From a virus: 64,000 nt of DNA. Location: positions 102,824 to 166,823 of the IMG/VR virus record IMGVR_UViG_3300028596_000009; one strand, 5' to 3'. The notes below the pieces were generated by a model. The model did no database searches. It saw only the letters and a list, made by a program, of their open reading frames with translations, and was not told the origin of the DNA. The position numbers were made by a program, and so were the translations under genes. Positions 26,101 through 34,215 of this stretch are shown here, one piece after another (the first letter of the stretch is position 1; each line of letters begins with the position of its first letter).

Positions 26101-28497
26101 CGCTTGAATTTCCTGACGAGCTGCATTCACGCCGTTAAGAGCGGTGCGCTGCTGAACCAAGGCATTCGCCTGTGCCGCGCGAGCCTGGTCATTGAAAGCA
26201 GAAATGGATTCGCGACGTGTACGAGCTTCCTCACGAGCCGCCTGAATGTTGCCCAGATAGCTGCGCTGAAGGTTGCTGTTCGACCTGGCGGCCTGATTCG
26301 AACTGTCCCGGTAGGCCCGCATGATGTTGGTCAGCGACAAGCTCTGCACACCGAGACGCTGCTGAGTCTCACGCATGGCGACCATGCTGCGCAGCGTCTG
26401 GAAGGCAGCCATACGAAGAGCGGCCAGAGCGGCGGCGAATCCAAGGACAGCGACAGATCCGGTGGCGAAGTACTTGAAGACGGCAGGCAGCTCCTGGAAG
26501 CCCTCGATCAAGTCCGTGGTGAAGGAGGCTATGTCACCGAGGACAATGATGATTTCCTTGCCGACGCCCGCCAGGAAGGTACCGAAGGCGTCGATCATGT
26601 TGTCGATCTTGACGCGGGCGGTGTCGTACAGGATCGCCGTCTGGTCGGCCAGCTCGGAGTTCTTCGAGAACGCGATCGTGGCGATGTTCGTCTGGTCCGC
26701 AAGCGTGTCGAAGTTCGACGCCAGACGCGAGATGAACTCGATGTCACGGACCGCGCCCACGCCGAGAGAGCGCAGCACATTGGCCACCGATGCGGTCGCC
26801 TCTTCGGCCGACTTGGTGGTGTCCGTGTACTTGCCCATGCCCTGGACGAACTGGCGGAAGAACTCGCCCGGGTCGGTCGACCTGAGGTTCTTGATCTCCT
26901 CCGCCGTCAGGCCCATGACGTCGGTCAGGATGCCCAGCTCGGCGCCCGACGACTTCACCGCGTCGTCCAGCTCACGGAAGATACGGGTCGTCGTACCACG
27001 CGACCACTCGGGCGGCACACGCAGAGAGGCCAGCGCACCGGCCAGGCCGCCAATGTCCTGAGTCGTCAGGCCGAACATCGTCGAGGACGTCGAGATGGCC
27101 TGCGTGACCTTCAGGATCTCGTCCTCAGTCGCGGCCGACGCGGTACCGACCGCGAGAACCATCGACGCGAAGTTGCCCATCTGCTGCGTCGGCAGGTTCT
27201 GCATGTTGCCGATACGGCCGAACAGCACAGCCACCTGATCGGACGCGATGCCGGTGGTGACCGAGAACCGGATGACCGTACGCGAGAACTGCTGGAGCTG
27301 CTCGGTTGCCACACCGGTCTGCGCGGCGAGCTGACCAACCTTCGCCACGTCCTCGAAGCTGATCGGCTCCGTGGTCGCCAGTTCCTCGAACTGCCTCTTG
27401 AGGTTCTCCGACTCGGCCCCGGTCACCTTCGTAACGCGAGCGAGCTGAGCGAACGCCGATTCGTGGCTGATGGCGGCGCCGACCACACTCTCCACCGCGC
27501 TGGTCGCCGTCTGCGACATGCGCCGGTACGCCGTCTCCAGCTCTGACAGATCCTGACGCAGAATGTTTCCGGCCGCGCCGCCCTCCCGGAGGCGCTGATT
27601 CAACGTCTGCTGAGCCCGAGCGGAAGCCTGCTGCGCGTTGGCAAGAGCCACTAGGGCTCGCTGGACCGCCTGAGCTGCCTGAGCCGCCTGCCGCTGAGCC
27701 TGGACAGCGAAGGTCGAACCACGGGTCTGCGCCTGCTGAGCTATCTGAGCGGTCCGCGCGGCGTTCTGCTGAGCAAGCGCAAGAGCACGAGTTGCCTGAG
27801 TCAGTCGCTGATCCGTCGCCGTGAGCTGAGCACCCGTACGGTTCGCATTGGCCTGTGCCGTGGCCACCTGACTGGCGGACGAGGCAACCCGCTGATTCGA
27901 CTGAGCCTGAGAGTTCGCCGCATTCGCCTGCGCCTGTGCCGTCTTCAGCTTGGCCTGGGCAAGACGCTCCTCGGCAATGGCCTGATCGGTGATCGCCTTC
28001 TTCGCCCGGTCCCGCTCCTTGGCCTCCGCCGCCTGAGCCTGCGTACCACGCTGCGTCGCCGCCGACATCTGGTTCTGCGCAGTCGCCATCCGCTGGAGAA
28101 CGGTGGCCATCTGGGTGTAGAGCGAGAGGGTGCGCTGAAGCCGCTGGTGCTCCTTCTCACCCATACCGCGCATGGTGGCCATGACCTTCGCCAGCTTCTC
28201 GAAGGTCTTCTCCATGGCCTTGGTGCCATTGACCGAGCTGCTCTGCGCCTTACCCAGCGCCGTGACCATCGACGCGTAACTGCGGACGACGCCGATCATC
28301 TTCTGGTAGACGCCGAGAGCCCGGTTCAACTCCCCGGCCTGCGTCTTGTTGACCTGTCCGACGTGCTGGAGCGTCTTGTTCAGATTCTTGAAGATCTGCT
28401 CCATCGAGCCACCAGCCTTGGTGACCTGCTGAGCACCCTGAGAGAACGCCCTCAGGTCCAGGCTGATCCTGGCTACAGCGTCGAACTGGCTGGCCAC
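23149..28497 (-). CDS. Tape measure protein (1782 aa)
   Basis: It is the longest gene and sits directly after the chaperones. Residues 1-260 are helical and very rich in Gln and Ala (QANAANSQAQSNQ...), a coiled-coil region. Around 310-560 lies the conserved TP901-type core (SHESAFAQLARVTKVTGAESENL, GLTTQDIGGLAGALASLRV). Hydrophobic segments occur near 670-690 and 865-900. Residues about 1385-1545 carry five repeats of about 39 residues related to EF-hands, of which two keep ideal calcium loops. It sets tail length; at roughly 1.5 angstrom per residue the tail would be about 0.25 micrometre (inference). Confidence 0.9.
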   Translation of the reverse strand: MASQFDAVARISLDLRAFSQGAQQVTKAGGSMEQIFKNLNKTLQHVGQVNKTQAGELNRALGVYQKMIGVVRSYASMVTALGKAQSSSVNGTKAMEKTFEKLAKVMATMRGMGEKEHQRLQRTLSLYTQMATVLQRMATAQNQMSAATQRGTQAQAAEAKERDRAKKAITDQAIAEERLAQAKLKTAQAQANAANSQAQSNQRVASSASQVATAQANANRTGAQLTATDQRLTQATRALALAQQNAARTAQIAQQAQTRGSTFAVQAQRQAAQAAQAVQRALVALANAQQASARAQQTLNQRLREGGAAGNILRQDLSELETAYRRMSQTATSAVESVVGAAISHESAFAQLARVTKVTGAESENLKRQFEELATTEPISFEDVAKVGQLAAQTGVATEQLQQFSRTVIRFSVTTGIASDQVAVLFGRIGNMQNLPTQQMGNFASMVLAVGTASAATEDEILKVTQAISTSSTMFGLTTQDIGGLAGALASLRVPPEWSRGTTTRIFRELDDAVKSSGAELGILTDVMGLTAEEIKNLRSTDPGEFFRQFVQGMGKYTDTTKSAEEATASVANVLRSLGVGAVRDIEFISRLASNFDTLADQTNIATIAFSKNSELADQTAILYDTARVKIDNMIDAFGTFLAGVGKEIIIVLGDIASFTTDLIEGFQELPAVFKYFATGSVAVLGFAAALAALRMAAFQTLRSMVAMRETQQRLGVQSLSLTNIMRAYRDSSNQAARSNSNLQRSYLGNIQAAREEARTRRESISAFNDQARAAQANALVQQRTALNGVNAARQEIQAIRDRAAAGQALISDGQRMATQQARMTSATQRYIVATNEASAATQRLAAVGNVSTTGMAARLSAVGVAARAAAGGVTLLGAAFSAIAVGAIITGIVTLYQEFTKADTAIRDAAQAGFEAAGGLTALGDAIAADTAAAKEGGGVIRELTIAAADLSAEERKSAEQRRKNAEAEQTRITALFGTIEALREQAKGTDDAAKRARAYVAEWDEAQKTIDQVTNALSEHKIVLEDDAQAMLENTVRQSVMTNEIFKTEGAMRALNNSSLELQQAMTSALENPEDAAKILQGELDEIDQKMQDLKGRGIVDIDQFDKEMRGLAEEKAAIALIAESLNLFEGNLQKSAATNLLFGDSAAKASGDAEELANSLDEADSNASSLSTDITAMASAIGASLDPMRALQAGFEAIEFESADSFVAAFRAGKINIEAMTKSFDAFSQAIKDQLTVTRDWEKNLVRAVNELSPAVASAFRDMGIDAAPMLAQALKLGDKEKADFIAQMSAYGKQGQEAFGAAVTKGQVAIAGKGAETGQLFADATANALDQAMKPGGSVQKATKALETLGDLISKDVITKEIALDLEKFRGDATKLQTYALSLVQSGALDIKAAAELVTALYTGEASQLADWVKAQNAVGAFDLNGDATLDDAEYAAAVARLEAQVNLLNASDALDLNAEGKLTTEQYTTEMTKLEELVTLVVGSGALDPKAEAKLTTEQFETTMDALNTLAKARGEAGDFDADGNGKLDPAEYLRVLELLKGIAQSQQTKSGLSPTGTPNVYPDVFQQGLNKLREWTGKWRDRLNGWMDPTPEVNQSAFDSDLQQMRQNSWSTGETIQANLTRSATVSVGYYYYQKNSPPSTMEAATGGWIAGPGTGTSDSIPAMLSDGEFVINAKQASRFGALLEAINSGRYGRGYGYPQFASGGSVNVRKVSLRQMQSGSGMIQRMPANSQVPRIAMIGGGAGTRITVNNQYPQAEPTSTTINRSLAYAATLNGV

Positions 28498-28932
28498 CTA
28501 GTCCTCCTGACCGGTGTAGGACGAGAACCTGGAAGGAAGCGGCTTCCCCTCCCAGATGTTGTGAGCCGAGACGTACCTGGTTTCACCCGGGCGCGCCTTC
28601 CTCTTCGCCCTGCCGTCACCGGAGACACTGTCCCTGTCCTTCTCCAGCTCGGCACACGAGTAGCAGACGGACGACTTGACCGTGAACGCGATCTCATTGT
28701 TGGTGGAACGGCCCAGCCACGCAGGCGTGCCGCAGCCACCGCATGTCTCATCCTCAAGAAGAGTCAGCGCCACTGCCAGCATCTTGTTCCTCGGGTCGGA
28801 CCATCCCTTTTTGCACTTCTTCTCGTTCAGCAGGTCAAGAGGCGGAACTCCCCACGACCTCGCCGTCTTCAGCACCGGCACGGCCCACCGGTTCTGCGGC
28901 CACGTCAGCGCCTCCGCCAGGAAATCCGGCAT
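28498..28932 (-). CDS. Tail assembly chaperone, downstream frame (144 aa as a free-standing ORF)
   Basis: It overlaps the 3' end of the upstream chaperone in the +1/-2 frame and ends just before the tape measure gene, the classic position of the G-T fusion partner. The protein-like frame is open upstream of ATG 28932, so it may be made only by frameshifting. It contains a zinc-finger pattern CGGC ... CYSC. No Shine-Dalgarno sequence precedes ATG 28932. Whether translation begins there or by ribosomal slippage cannot be settled from sequence alone. Confidence 0.65.
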   Translation of the reverse strand: MPDFLAEALTWPQNRWAVPVLKTARSWGVPPLDLLNEKKCKKGWSDPRNKMLAVALTLLEDETCGGCGTPAWLGRSTNNEIAFTVKSSVCYSCAELEKDRDSVSGDGRAKRKARPGETRYVSAHNIWEGKPLPSRFSSYTGQED

Positions 28933-29662
28933 CGATCCGGCTCGCCCACTCGGCGGACGCGTCGAGCTTCTTGTTCAGGGCCGTCAGCAGGCGCATCAGC
29001 TCGGAGCTGATCAGGGCGTCGAGAAGGCTGCCGAAGCCGTCCTGCGACGGCACAGAACGCAGCGGACGGACGAACTTCTCCCCACGCTCCTCGGCCGCCT
29101 TCTCCAGCTTGTCGCTGCGCTCCTTCTCCGCCGGGGTCTCCCAGCCGATGCAATACGCAGTGAGCTGGTGCAGCAGAAGCATGCGGGTGCGGCCAGTGAT
29201 GTGCTCGACGTCCGTCTCGTCGAACTTCCCGTTGACCTTCGAGTACTCCTTGTCGGCCTTGCGCAGCACCTTGCCGAACTTGTCCGGGGTGCTCGACCTG
29301 AAGTGGAGGATCATGGCGGTGCTCCAGATCTTCTGCTTCAGAGCATCCATCTGGGGTTCGAGGTCGGCGACGTTCCGCTCGAACGTGTCGATCTCCTCGG
29401 CTATGTCGGAGAGCTGGTCGTCGCCCATCGACATGGTGCCGCTCTCCATCAGGAGGCGCTGCTTCTCCCGAAGAGAACGGATCATCTGGACGTCGGCCTC
29501 GTACTCGTCGATGAGGTCGGCCAGTTCCGAACCGGCGGCCTGGTCCAGGTAGACCCGGTGCCAGAACGAGGGGAAGGTCGACTTCCCCGCCACGTAGTCC
29601 TCGAAGCTGAAGTTGTCCGAGCCCGGCACCTGGTCGAGCCCGGACTTCTTCTCGTCGTTCAT
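28835..29662 (-). CDS. Tail assembly chaperone, upstream frame (275 aa)
   Basis: Starts after AAGGGGAAT, 98 bases downstream of the major tail gene. The product is helical and acidic, typical of gpG-like chaperones that bind the tape measure during tail assembly. The last about 35 residues (after DAGFPGGG) are low-complexity and overlap the other frame. The bases GGATTTCC at about 28920-28927 lie in the overlap and could be a slip site. A frameshift would fuse it to the 28498-28932 product. Confidence 0.7.
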   Translation of the reverse strand: MNDEKKSGLDQVPGSDNFSFEDYVAGKSTFPSFWHRVYLDQAAGSELADLIDEYEADVQMIRSLREKQRLLMESGTMSMGDDQLSDIAEEIDTFERNVADLEPQMDALKQKIWSTAMILHFRSSTPDKFGKVLRKADKEYSKVNGKFDETDVEHITGRTRMLLLHQLTAYCIGWETPAEKERSDKLEKAAEERGEKFVRPLRSVPSQDGFGSLLDALISSELMRLLTALNKKLDASAEWASRIDAGFPGGGADVAAEPVGRAGAEDGEVVGSSAS

Positions 29663-29760
29663 GCCATTCCCCTTGTAGATTTCCTGGTTCGAAAGCGGAT
29701 GCTTTCTTGTTCGCCGCCATCCACGGCGTCCTGCTTGAACCCGCCGGAAGCGGGCCGGTG

Positions 29761-30297
29761 TCAGCTACCGCAGATGCCGACCTGGACGATGCCGTCCGAC
29801 GACTCACCCTGCGCGTAGAACACGACCTCCATCTGCACCGGCGCCGTGGCGTCGTTGACGACGTTGGGGTCGCCGGACAGGAACTTGAACACGGTGATGT
29901 AGTCGCCGTCCGCCGCGTCCGGAACGTTGCGCGGGTGCTTGCCGATGCGCTGCACCAGGTAGCCGGGCTGGAGCGGCGTCTTGAACAGCTCCAGCGCCTC
30001 GTTGTACACCGACTCCGGCTTCGCGTCGCCGAGGTCCCGGTCGAGGAAGAAGTTGAGGGTGCCCTCGTAGTTCTTCTTCGTGGGGTTGGCCACGTTGGCG
30101 TCGTCGCACAGACCACCGGTGTCGTCGGTGTCGCGCTCGGTCCAGCCCAGCGTCAGGTCGGTGGTGAGGGCGCAGGAGATGTTCACACCCGCGTTGATCT
30201 CCGCCGCCGTCGGGCAGTTCACGTTCGCGATGCCCGCCGGGATGGGGACCCACCACACGGTCACATTTGGGGGCAACATTTTCACTTCGTTTGCCAT
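29761..30297 (-). CDS. Major tail protein (178 aa)
   Basis: Just upstream of the chaperone pair and downstream of the neck genes, as expected for the tail-tube subunit. The N-terminal NVTVWWVP segment is followed by INAGVNISCALTTDLTLGWTERD, a beta-rich tube-protein pattern; compact size of 178 residues fits. It has its own leader downstream of a terminator, which suggests separate high-level expression. Four Cys residues are unusual for a tube protein. The start region can fold against codons 14-18 (see the inverted repeat at 30244-30309). Confidence 0.75.
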   Translation of the reverse strand: MANEVKMLPPNVTVWWVPIPAGIANVNCPTAAEINAGVNISCALTTDLTLGWTERDTDDTGGLCDDANVANPTKKNYEGTLNFFLDRDLGDAKPESVYNEALELFKTPLQPGYLVQRIGKHPRNVPDAADGDYITVFKFLSGDPNVVNDATAPVQMEVVFYAQGESSDGIVQVGICGS

Positions 30298-30309
30298 TGG
30301 TGGGTTCCC
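30244..30309 (-). promoter_or_regulatory. Inverted repeat that could mask the major tail start codon
   Basis: In the mRNA, GGGAACCCACCA immediately before AUG is complementary at 11 of 12 positions to UGGUGGGUCCCC in codons 14-18 (30298-30309 against 30244-30255). The loop is 42 bases and contains the start codon, so the fold would place the AUG next to a long stem. A related palindrome lies at 31284-31310. Function is inferred. Confidence 0.45.
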
Positions 30310-30399
30310 TTCGTGATCTCACCAGTGGTTTCGCCACACGAGGCAGCACGGTCTTCTGGTGAAGTCTAGATCGTCAGCCAGTATTGATGTCGGTACAGC

Positions 30400-30428
30400 A
30401 AAAAGCCCCCGACCGAAGCCGGGGGCCT
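30400..30428 (-). terminator. Rho-independent terminator before the major tail gene
   Basis: On the minus strand GCCCCCG and its complement (30420-30426 and 30405-30411) form a 7-bp GC stem with an 8-base loop, followed by five U residues (30404-30400). It terminates the transcript that carries the HNH gene, 103 bases before the major tail start. Confidence 0.8.
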
Positions 30429-30443
30429 TGTGGAGGGTCAGGG

Positions 30444-31166
30444 CTACTTGCTCGCCCGCCAGTTGCGCTTCTTCTCGTTCACGCACGCACGACAGCGGCG
30501 GCGATTGCCTTCGCGAATCGTGTTCGCCTCGTCGTACGGGTGACCCTTCGGGCAGTGGGTTCTGAGGGTCTGATACCCACCCTTGCCCAGCTCGGGCTTG
30601 AGGCCGTGACGCTCCCTGTAGGTACGCGTCCGGTCAGCGCCATTGATCAGCGCCTCGACCTTCTTGCAGGCAAGACACTGCCGATGCCCGTCGGGCGTGA
30701 CATACGTGTTCGCTTCGTCGTACGAGTGACCCTTCGGGCACTTCTGCTTGCGAGCGTTCTGGGCCGTCGGGGCAACTCCCCGAAGCGTGTTCACCTTCTG
30801 GGTGACCGGCTCCAGATGGGCAGGGTTGCAGCAGGGCCGCATGCGGCACCGGTGGTCGAGTTCGAGACCTTCCGGAATGGGCCCCACCAGGAGTTCGTAG
30901 GCGTAGCGGTGGACCCTGACCATCGCTCCGGCGGCGATGCGGAAGACTCCGTAGCCACCATTGTTCAGGGCCCCGCCCCACATCCAGCACTCACCCTCTC
31001 CGGCCTTGTGGAGGTAGGCGTAGAAGCGCTTTTCATCAGAGCCGATGATCTTCGTCGACCTGGCGGGACGGTAGAGCTTGGTGTGCTTCTCGTAGTGCGG
31101 GGTGCACATACCCCACTTGTCGACCGACCCGAAGCAGTTGTCGTGCCAGCACGTACGATTGACCAT
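30444..31166 (-). CDS. HNH homing-type endonuclease (240 aa)
   Basis: The core LELDHRCRMRPCCNPAHLEPVT near residues 97-118 is an HNH motif (DH ... N ... H) with flanking Cys. Upstream MVRVHRYAYELLVGPIPEG is the usual companion strand-helix. C-terminal repeats CPKGHSYDEAN and CPKGHPYDEAN, each followed by CxxC, form two zinc-binding DNA-contact modules. Such genes are mobile intron-less homing nucleases in phages. It is inserted between a neck gene and the major tail gene and is bounded by a terminator on one side and a related repeat pair (30297-30308, 31285-31296). No intron is evident. Confidence 0.85.
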   Translation of the reverse strand: MVNRTCWHDNCFGSVDKWGMCTPHYEKHTKLYRPARSTKIIGSDEKRFYAYLHKAGEGECWMWGGALNNGGYGVFRIAAGAMVRVHRYAYELLVGPIPEGLELDHRCRMRPCCNPAHLEPVTQKVNTLRGVAPTAQNARKQKCPKGHSYDEANTYVTPDGHRQCLACKKVEALINGADRTRTYRERHGLKPELGKGGYQTLRTHCPKGHPYDEANTIREGNRRRCRACVNEKKRNWRASK

Positions 31167-31283
31167 GTTGCGTCTCCTAACGCAGCCCGGCCCCGGAGTG
31201 TGTCCGCACTCGCGGGGCCTCTTGGTGAGAACAGTACACCCAAATCGCGGGCCGAATGGCCGGTAATTTCAAGGCCGTTACTA

Positions 31284-31310
31284 TTTGGTGGGTTCCAGGC
31301 ACCCACCAAA
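31284..31310 (-). repeat. Palindrome and fragment resembling the start of the major tail gene
   Basis: TTTGGTGGGT (31284-31293) and ACCCACCAAA (31301-31310) are perfect 10-bp arms with a 7-base loop. Bases 31285-31296 are identical to 30297-30308 in the leader of the major tail gene. On the minus strand 31320-31297 would encode NVTVWWVP, the same eight residues as codons 11-18 of the major tail protein, but outside any gene. It fits a duplicated insertion target of the HNH element. Confidence 0.6.
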
Positions 31311-31328
31311 CGGTGACATTGACGGCTC

Positions 31329-31808
31329 CTAGCTGGAGTATCCGCTTCCGGTGGGTGCGGTATTGCCGACGACGCCGGAGAAGAAGATGGCCTTGTAGAA
31401 CCTGAGGCCCACGCCGATACCAGTAGGCAGCGGGTCACGGACGGCCGTCACACCGCCCTCGGCGAGTTCTCCCTGTCCGGCTGGCTGGAAGCCGGTGAGG
31501 ATGCTGCGGATCCTGTCCTCGAACTGGAGCAGCGACAGGCCGTTCGGCGCGACGACCTCCAGGGCGAAGGTGGCGGTTCGTGCGGACATGCCGGAGCCGA
31601 AGCCGCACAGGTCGCCGCTCTGGGTGCCGGTGAGGATGTCGGTGAGCTGGCCGAACCAGAGGATGGCGAAGGGCTTCACGAAACCCTGCGGATCGATGGG
31701 GATGTCGCTGGACTCCGGCACACCCTCCAGGAAGACCTTGTTGTTCGGCACGCCGCGCACGATCTCCTCGTAGATCGCGGTCTGCCAGTTGATGATCGAC
31801 TTGGTCAC
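31329..31808 (-). CDS. Neck/tail terminator-type protein (159 aa)
   Basis: GTG 31808 lies 4 bases after the upstream stop; the longer frame overlaps the HK97-gp10-like gene in a non-protein-like way. The product is soluble with helix at the N-terminus (SIINWQTAIYEEIVRG) and mixed beta structure, the shape of gpU-like tail terminators. Order portal-protease-capsid-connectors-this-tail supports that role; the sequence alone is not diagnostic. Confidence 0.6.
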   Translation of the reverse strand: MTKSIINWQTAIYEEIVRGVPNNKVFLEGVPESSDIPIDPQGFVKPFAILWFGQLTDILTGTQSGDLCGFGSGMSARTATFALEVVAPNGLSLLQFEDRIRSILTGFQPAGQGELAEGGVTAVRDPLPTGIGVGLRFYKAIFFSGVVGNTAPTGSGYSS

Positions 31809-31812
31809 GGGG

Positions 31813-32226
31813 TCACCGGCCGCCGAGCCTGGAGCGGAGCTGGGCCAGGACCATGTTGTAGGCGTCGAACACGGCATACATCGGCTCGATGCCCTTACGT
31901 GTGCCGAACTCCTGGAAGGGCGCGTAGTACGGCGCCATCTCCTCCCAGCCGAAGCTGATCTTCAGGATGTCGGTGCCGAAGTCGCCGGTGCCCGTCACCT
32001 GCCTCTTCATGGCACCGGTGTCGACCCTCGACTTGGCCCGGACGATGCCCTCTCCCCGGCGCCGCATGTTCGACATGTCGAGGATGAGCTGCCTGCGCGT
32101 CTTGTTCAGGTGGTCAATGACGAAGTCGTCCAGTGCCGCGTCCTGCGGACCGTGCGGGGAGCCGCCGCCGTAGTACCGCTGACCACCGCCGAAGCGGTAG
32201 TTGTACTTGAACTCGAAGCCCGTCAT
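31813..32226 (-). CDS. HK97 gp10-like neck protein (137 aa)
   Basis: The C-terminal motif APFQEFGTRKGIEPMYAVFDA near residues 100-122 is the hallmark of the HK97-gp10 family of tail-completion proteins, and the upstream VRAKSRVDTGAMKRQV fits the same family. It should join head connector to tail. Length is typical. Precedes the tail terminator candidate by an almost immediate start. Confidence 0.8.
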   Translation of the reverse strand: MTGFEFKYNYRFGGGQRYYGGGSPHGPQDAALDDFVIDHLNKTRRQLILDMSNMRRRGEGIVRAKSRVDTGAMKRQVTGTGDFGTDILKISFGWEEMAPYYAPFQEFGTRKGIEPMYAVFDAYNMVLAQLRSRLGGR

Positions 32227-32236
32227 GGCTGCCTCC

Positions 32237-32767
32237 CTATCCGCAGTTGCAGCCGCTCGTGATGGGCGGCGGGGCCTGCTCGAAGTTGGTTATCGGCTGC
32301 ATCTCGTACGGAGGGGGCAGCAGGTTGGGGTGTGCAACGTCCACGTCGCACAGGAGATTCCTGACCCACGGCCTCGACGACATCATCATGTTCCGGACGT
32401 GGAAGACGAAGTGAGTCAGCTCCTGGTCGGCGGGGGAGTCGATGACCCGGACGACGTCGTGCACATGGATCGGCGGGCAGGTCTTGATCTCGACCTGGAA
32501 GCGGACCGCGTGTGCCACGCCGGAGTCGCCTCGGATGGTCTTCACGCGGGCTCGCCAGTCCTTGTTGGTGGCGACGCGGGTGGGGCCCCGGTAGAGCAGC
32601 GTCATGGGCGGGGCGTCCACGCCGCCGGTGTCGGGGTTATAGGCGTAGCTGGCGGCGTCACCCACGCGCCGGAAGATTTCGCAGACGACGGACATGTGCC
32701 CGATCGGCACACTGCGCTGGTGCCAGCCCCAGCGTGGGTCGAGAGCCCTGCGGCTGTTCAGAGCCAT
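32237..32767 (-). CDS. Head-tail connector / stopper-type protein (176 aa)
   Basis: ATG 32767 follows GAGGAGA; upstream in-frame sequence is not protein-like. Beta-rich middle (PMTLLYRGPTRVATN, VQVEIKTCPPIHVHDVVRV) resembles head-closure proteins (SPP1 gp16-like). The C-terminus is Pro-rich and ends SGCNCG. Placed between a gp6-like connector and the gp10-like protein, so the stopper role is plausible. Confidence 0.6.
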   Translation of the reverse strand: MALNSRRALDPRWGWHQRSVPIGHMSVVCEIFRRVGDAASYAYNPDTGGVDAPPMTLLYRGPTRVATNKDWRARVKTIRGDSGVAHAVRFQVEIKTCPPIHVHDVVRVIDSPADQELTHFVFHVRNMMMSSRPWVRNLLCDVDVAHPNLLPPPYEMQPITNFEQAPPPITSGCNCG

Positions 32768-32777
32768 GTCCGTCTCC

Positions 32778-33305
32778 TCACACGTGTCCGCTGCCGAACC
32801 CGGCGCCCCGGTCCTTCGAGCCGGAGCAGCCACAGGATCCGGTGTACGAGGTCATGCAGCACATCTGGGGGAAGCCCCGCAGGGAGTAGGGCAGGCAGTC
32901 CGCCGGGTACGGCTGGAAGTCGACGATGGCGAACGCGTACTCGTCCTCGATCTGCTCGTCGTCCTTGTCGGCTTCGTCGAGGAGCTGCTTGGCGCGGGCG
33001 AGGAGGGCGTTGGCCACCTTGGCGCCGTCGGTCTGGAGATCCTCGGTCTTGATGACCTTGGAGATCAGTGCCTCGGAGTTGGCCACGGCGCCGATGGCGT
33101 CGGCGGCTGCGCGCTTGATCCGGCCCGACGGTGACGGCCTGAGGCTGTAGAGGGCGAGCAGCCCGTTCAGGTGCGCGTCGGAGAACATGTACACCGGCAT
33201 GCCCTCGCCGGTGAAGTCCACCTTGTCGACGTCGGGGATGAGCGCCCGGACGATCCCGAGCGGAGTGGTGAAGTCCGGCGGGTACACGGACGCGTCGTCA
33301 GCCAT
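32778..33305 (-). CDS. Head-tail connector protein, gp6-like (175 aa)
   Basis: ATG 33305 is chosen because the upstream extension lies over the winged-helix gene in another frame. N-terminal half is helical with an adaptor-like pattern (DFTTPLGIVRALIPDVD, MFSDAHLNGLLALY, RIKRAAADAIGAVANSEAL). The C-terminus holds Cys pairs. It would form the ring under the portal. No Shine-Dalgarno sequence is evident, so it may be coupled to the gene upstream. Confidence 0.65.
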   Translation of the reverse strand: MADDASVYPPDFTTPLGIVRALIPDVDKVDFTGEGMPVYMFSDAHLNGLLALYSLRPSPSGRIKRAAADAIGAVANSEALISKVIKTEDLQTDGAKVANALLARAKQLLDEADKDDEQIEDEYAFAIVDFQPYPADCLPYSLRGFPQMCCMTSYTGSCGCSGSKDRGAGFGSGHV

Positions 33306-33327
33306 GCGTTCACAGTACCCGCGCAGG

Positions 33328-34215
33328 TCACCGGCAGCCGGGACACCGCCGAACGGCTCCGGATCCGTCGGGGTTGTAAGTCCCCCAGCAGCCACGGCAG
33401 ATGGCGAAGCTCTGTACGGCCCTCTGGTGGACGATCTCCGCCTCGTCCGACTCCTGGGGCCCAGAGGTACCTTCCGGACCGTCAGGGGGTGACTGGGGGC
33501 CGTCCTCGGCCCCGTCGCACCAGATCTCTTCCTCCCCGGAAATCTCTTTCTCCTCCTCGCCCGAGGCTCCGCCCGAGGGCACGACCACGACCGGCACGTC
33601 TCCACGAGAGGGAGTAAGAGGGAGAGAAGAGTCTTCTTCGAAGACAGTCTTCTTAGAGACTGCGGGGTGAGCCGACTGTCGGGTATCCCGGCACTCGGGT
33701 TCGCCCTTTTTGTCCGACTCGTCTTCCCCGAGTGCGGGTTTTCCGGCAGTCGGGCCGACCTGCGGGTTTTCCGGATCGTCGGCGTCGGCCTTCATGAGCT
33801 TCTCCATCCGCGCCCGGGCCCGCTTCACCGCCGCCGGGGTGGGCGGGATGACCCGGACGTCCTTCACCCCGGGCTCGTCCGCGATCTCGTTCAGGAGCGC
33901 CTCGACCTCGCCGTTGTGCGGCGGGGTGTCGTAGGTGATGATCTCGGTCGACCACTGCGCCGTGGCGGAGTCCTGCACGCGGACCTTCACGACGTATCGG
34001 GCGACCTGGAGCAGGCCCATGGCATTTGCCATCGCGTCGCGGCCGTATCCGTAGCGCTTACCCACGCGTTCCAGGGTGATCTCCCAGCCATCTTTCTGAC
34101 GCAGGAGCACCGTGAGAAGCGCCAGTGCCATGAAGTCCAGTTTGAGCGCATCGTCGATGGTTGCGTTCGGGATCATGGCGTAGCCGGGCTTCCGCCCGTG
34201 CCGGGTGCGTGCCAT
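33328..34215 (-). CDS. Winged-helix DNA-binding protein with zinc ribbon (295 aa)
   Basis: Residues 1-110 look like a winged helix of the replication-organiser/HTH_36 type: basic ARTRHGRKPG, then ALKLDFMALALLTVLL, GWEITLERVGKRYGYGRDAMANAM and a wing with RVQDSATAQWSTEI. The middle is acidic and disordered. The C-terminus has CRGCW ... RRCPGCR, a zinc ribbon. Similar proteins occur as plasmid or chromosomal regulators in Streptomyces. It lies upstream of the connector gene and beside the host-like cassette at 34688-36435; it may belong to that cassette. GGAGGG Shine-Dalgarno sequence before ATG. Confidence 0.65.
   Translation of the reverse strand: MARTRHGRKPGYAMIPNATIDDALKLDFMALALLTVLLRQKDGWEITLERVGKRYGYGRDAMANAMGLLQVARYVVKVRVQDSATAQWSTEIITYDTPPHNGEVEALLNEIADEPGVKDVRVIPPTPAAVKRARARMEKLMKADADDPENPQVGPTAGKPALGEDESDKKGEPECRDTRQSAHPAVSKKTVFEEDSSLPLTPSRGDVPVVVVPSGGASGEEEKEISGEEEIWCDGAEDGPQSPPDGPEGTSGPQESDEAEIVHQRAVQSFAICRGCWGTYNPDGSGAVRRCPGCR

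Noticed and set aside
25432-27546. 704-codon plus-strand open frame antisense to the tape measure gene
   Set aside because: It mirrors the tape measure coding frame, an expected effect of high-GC codon usage; the composition is Arg/Gly/His-rich shadow sequence and it has no Shine-Dalgarno sequence.
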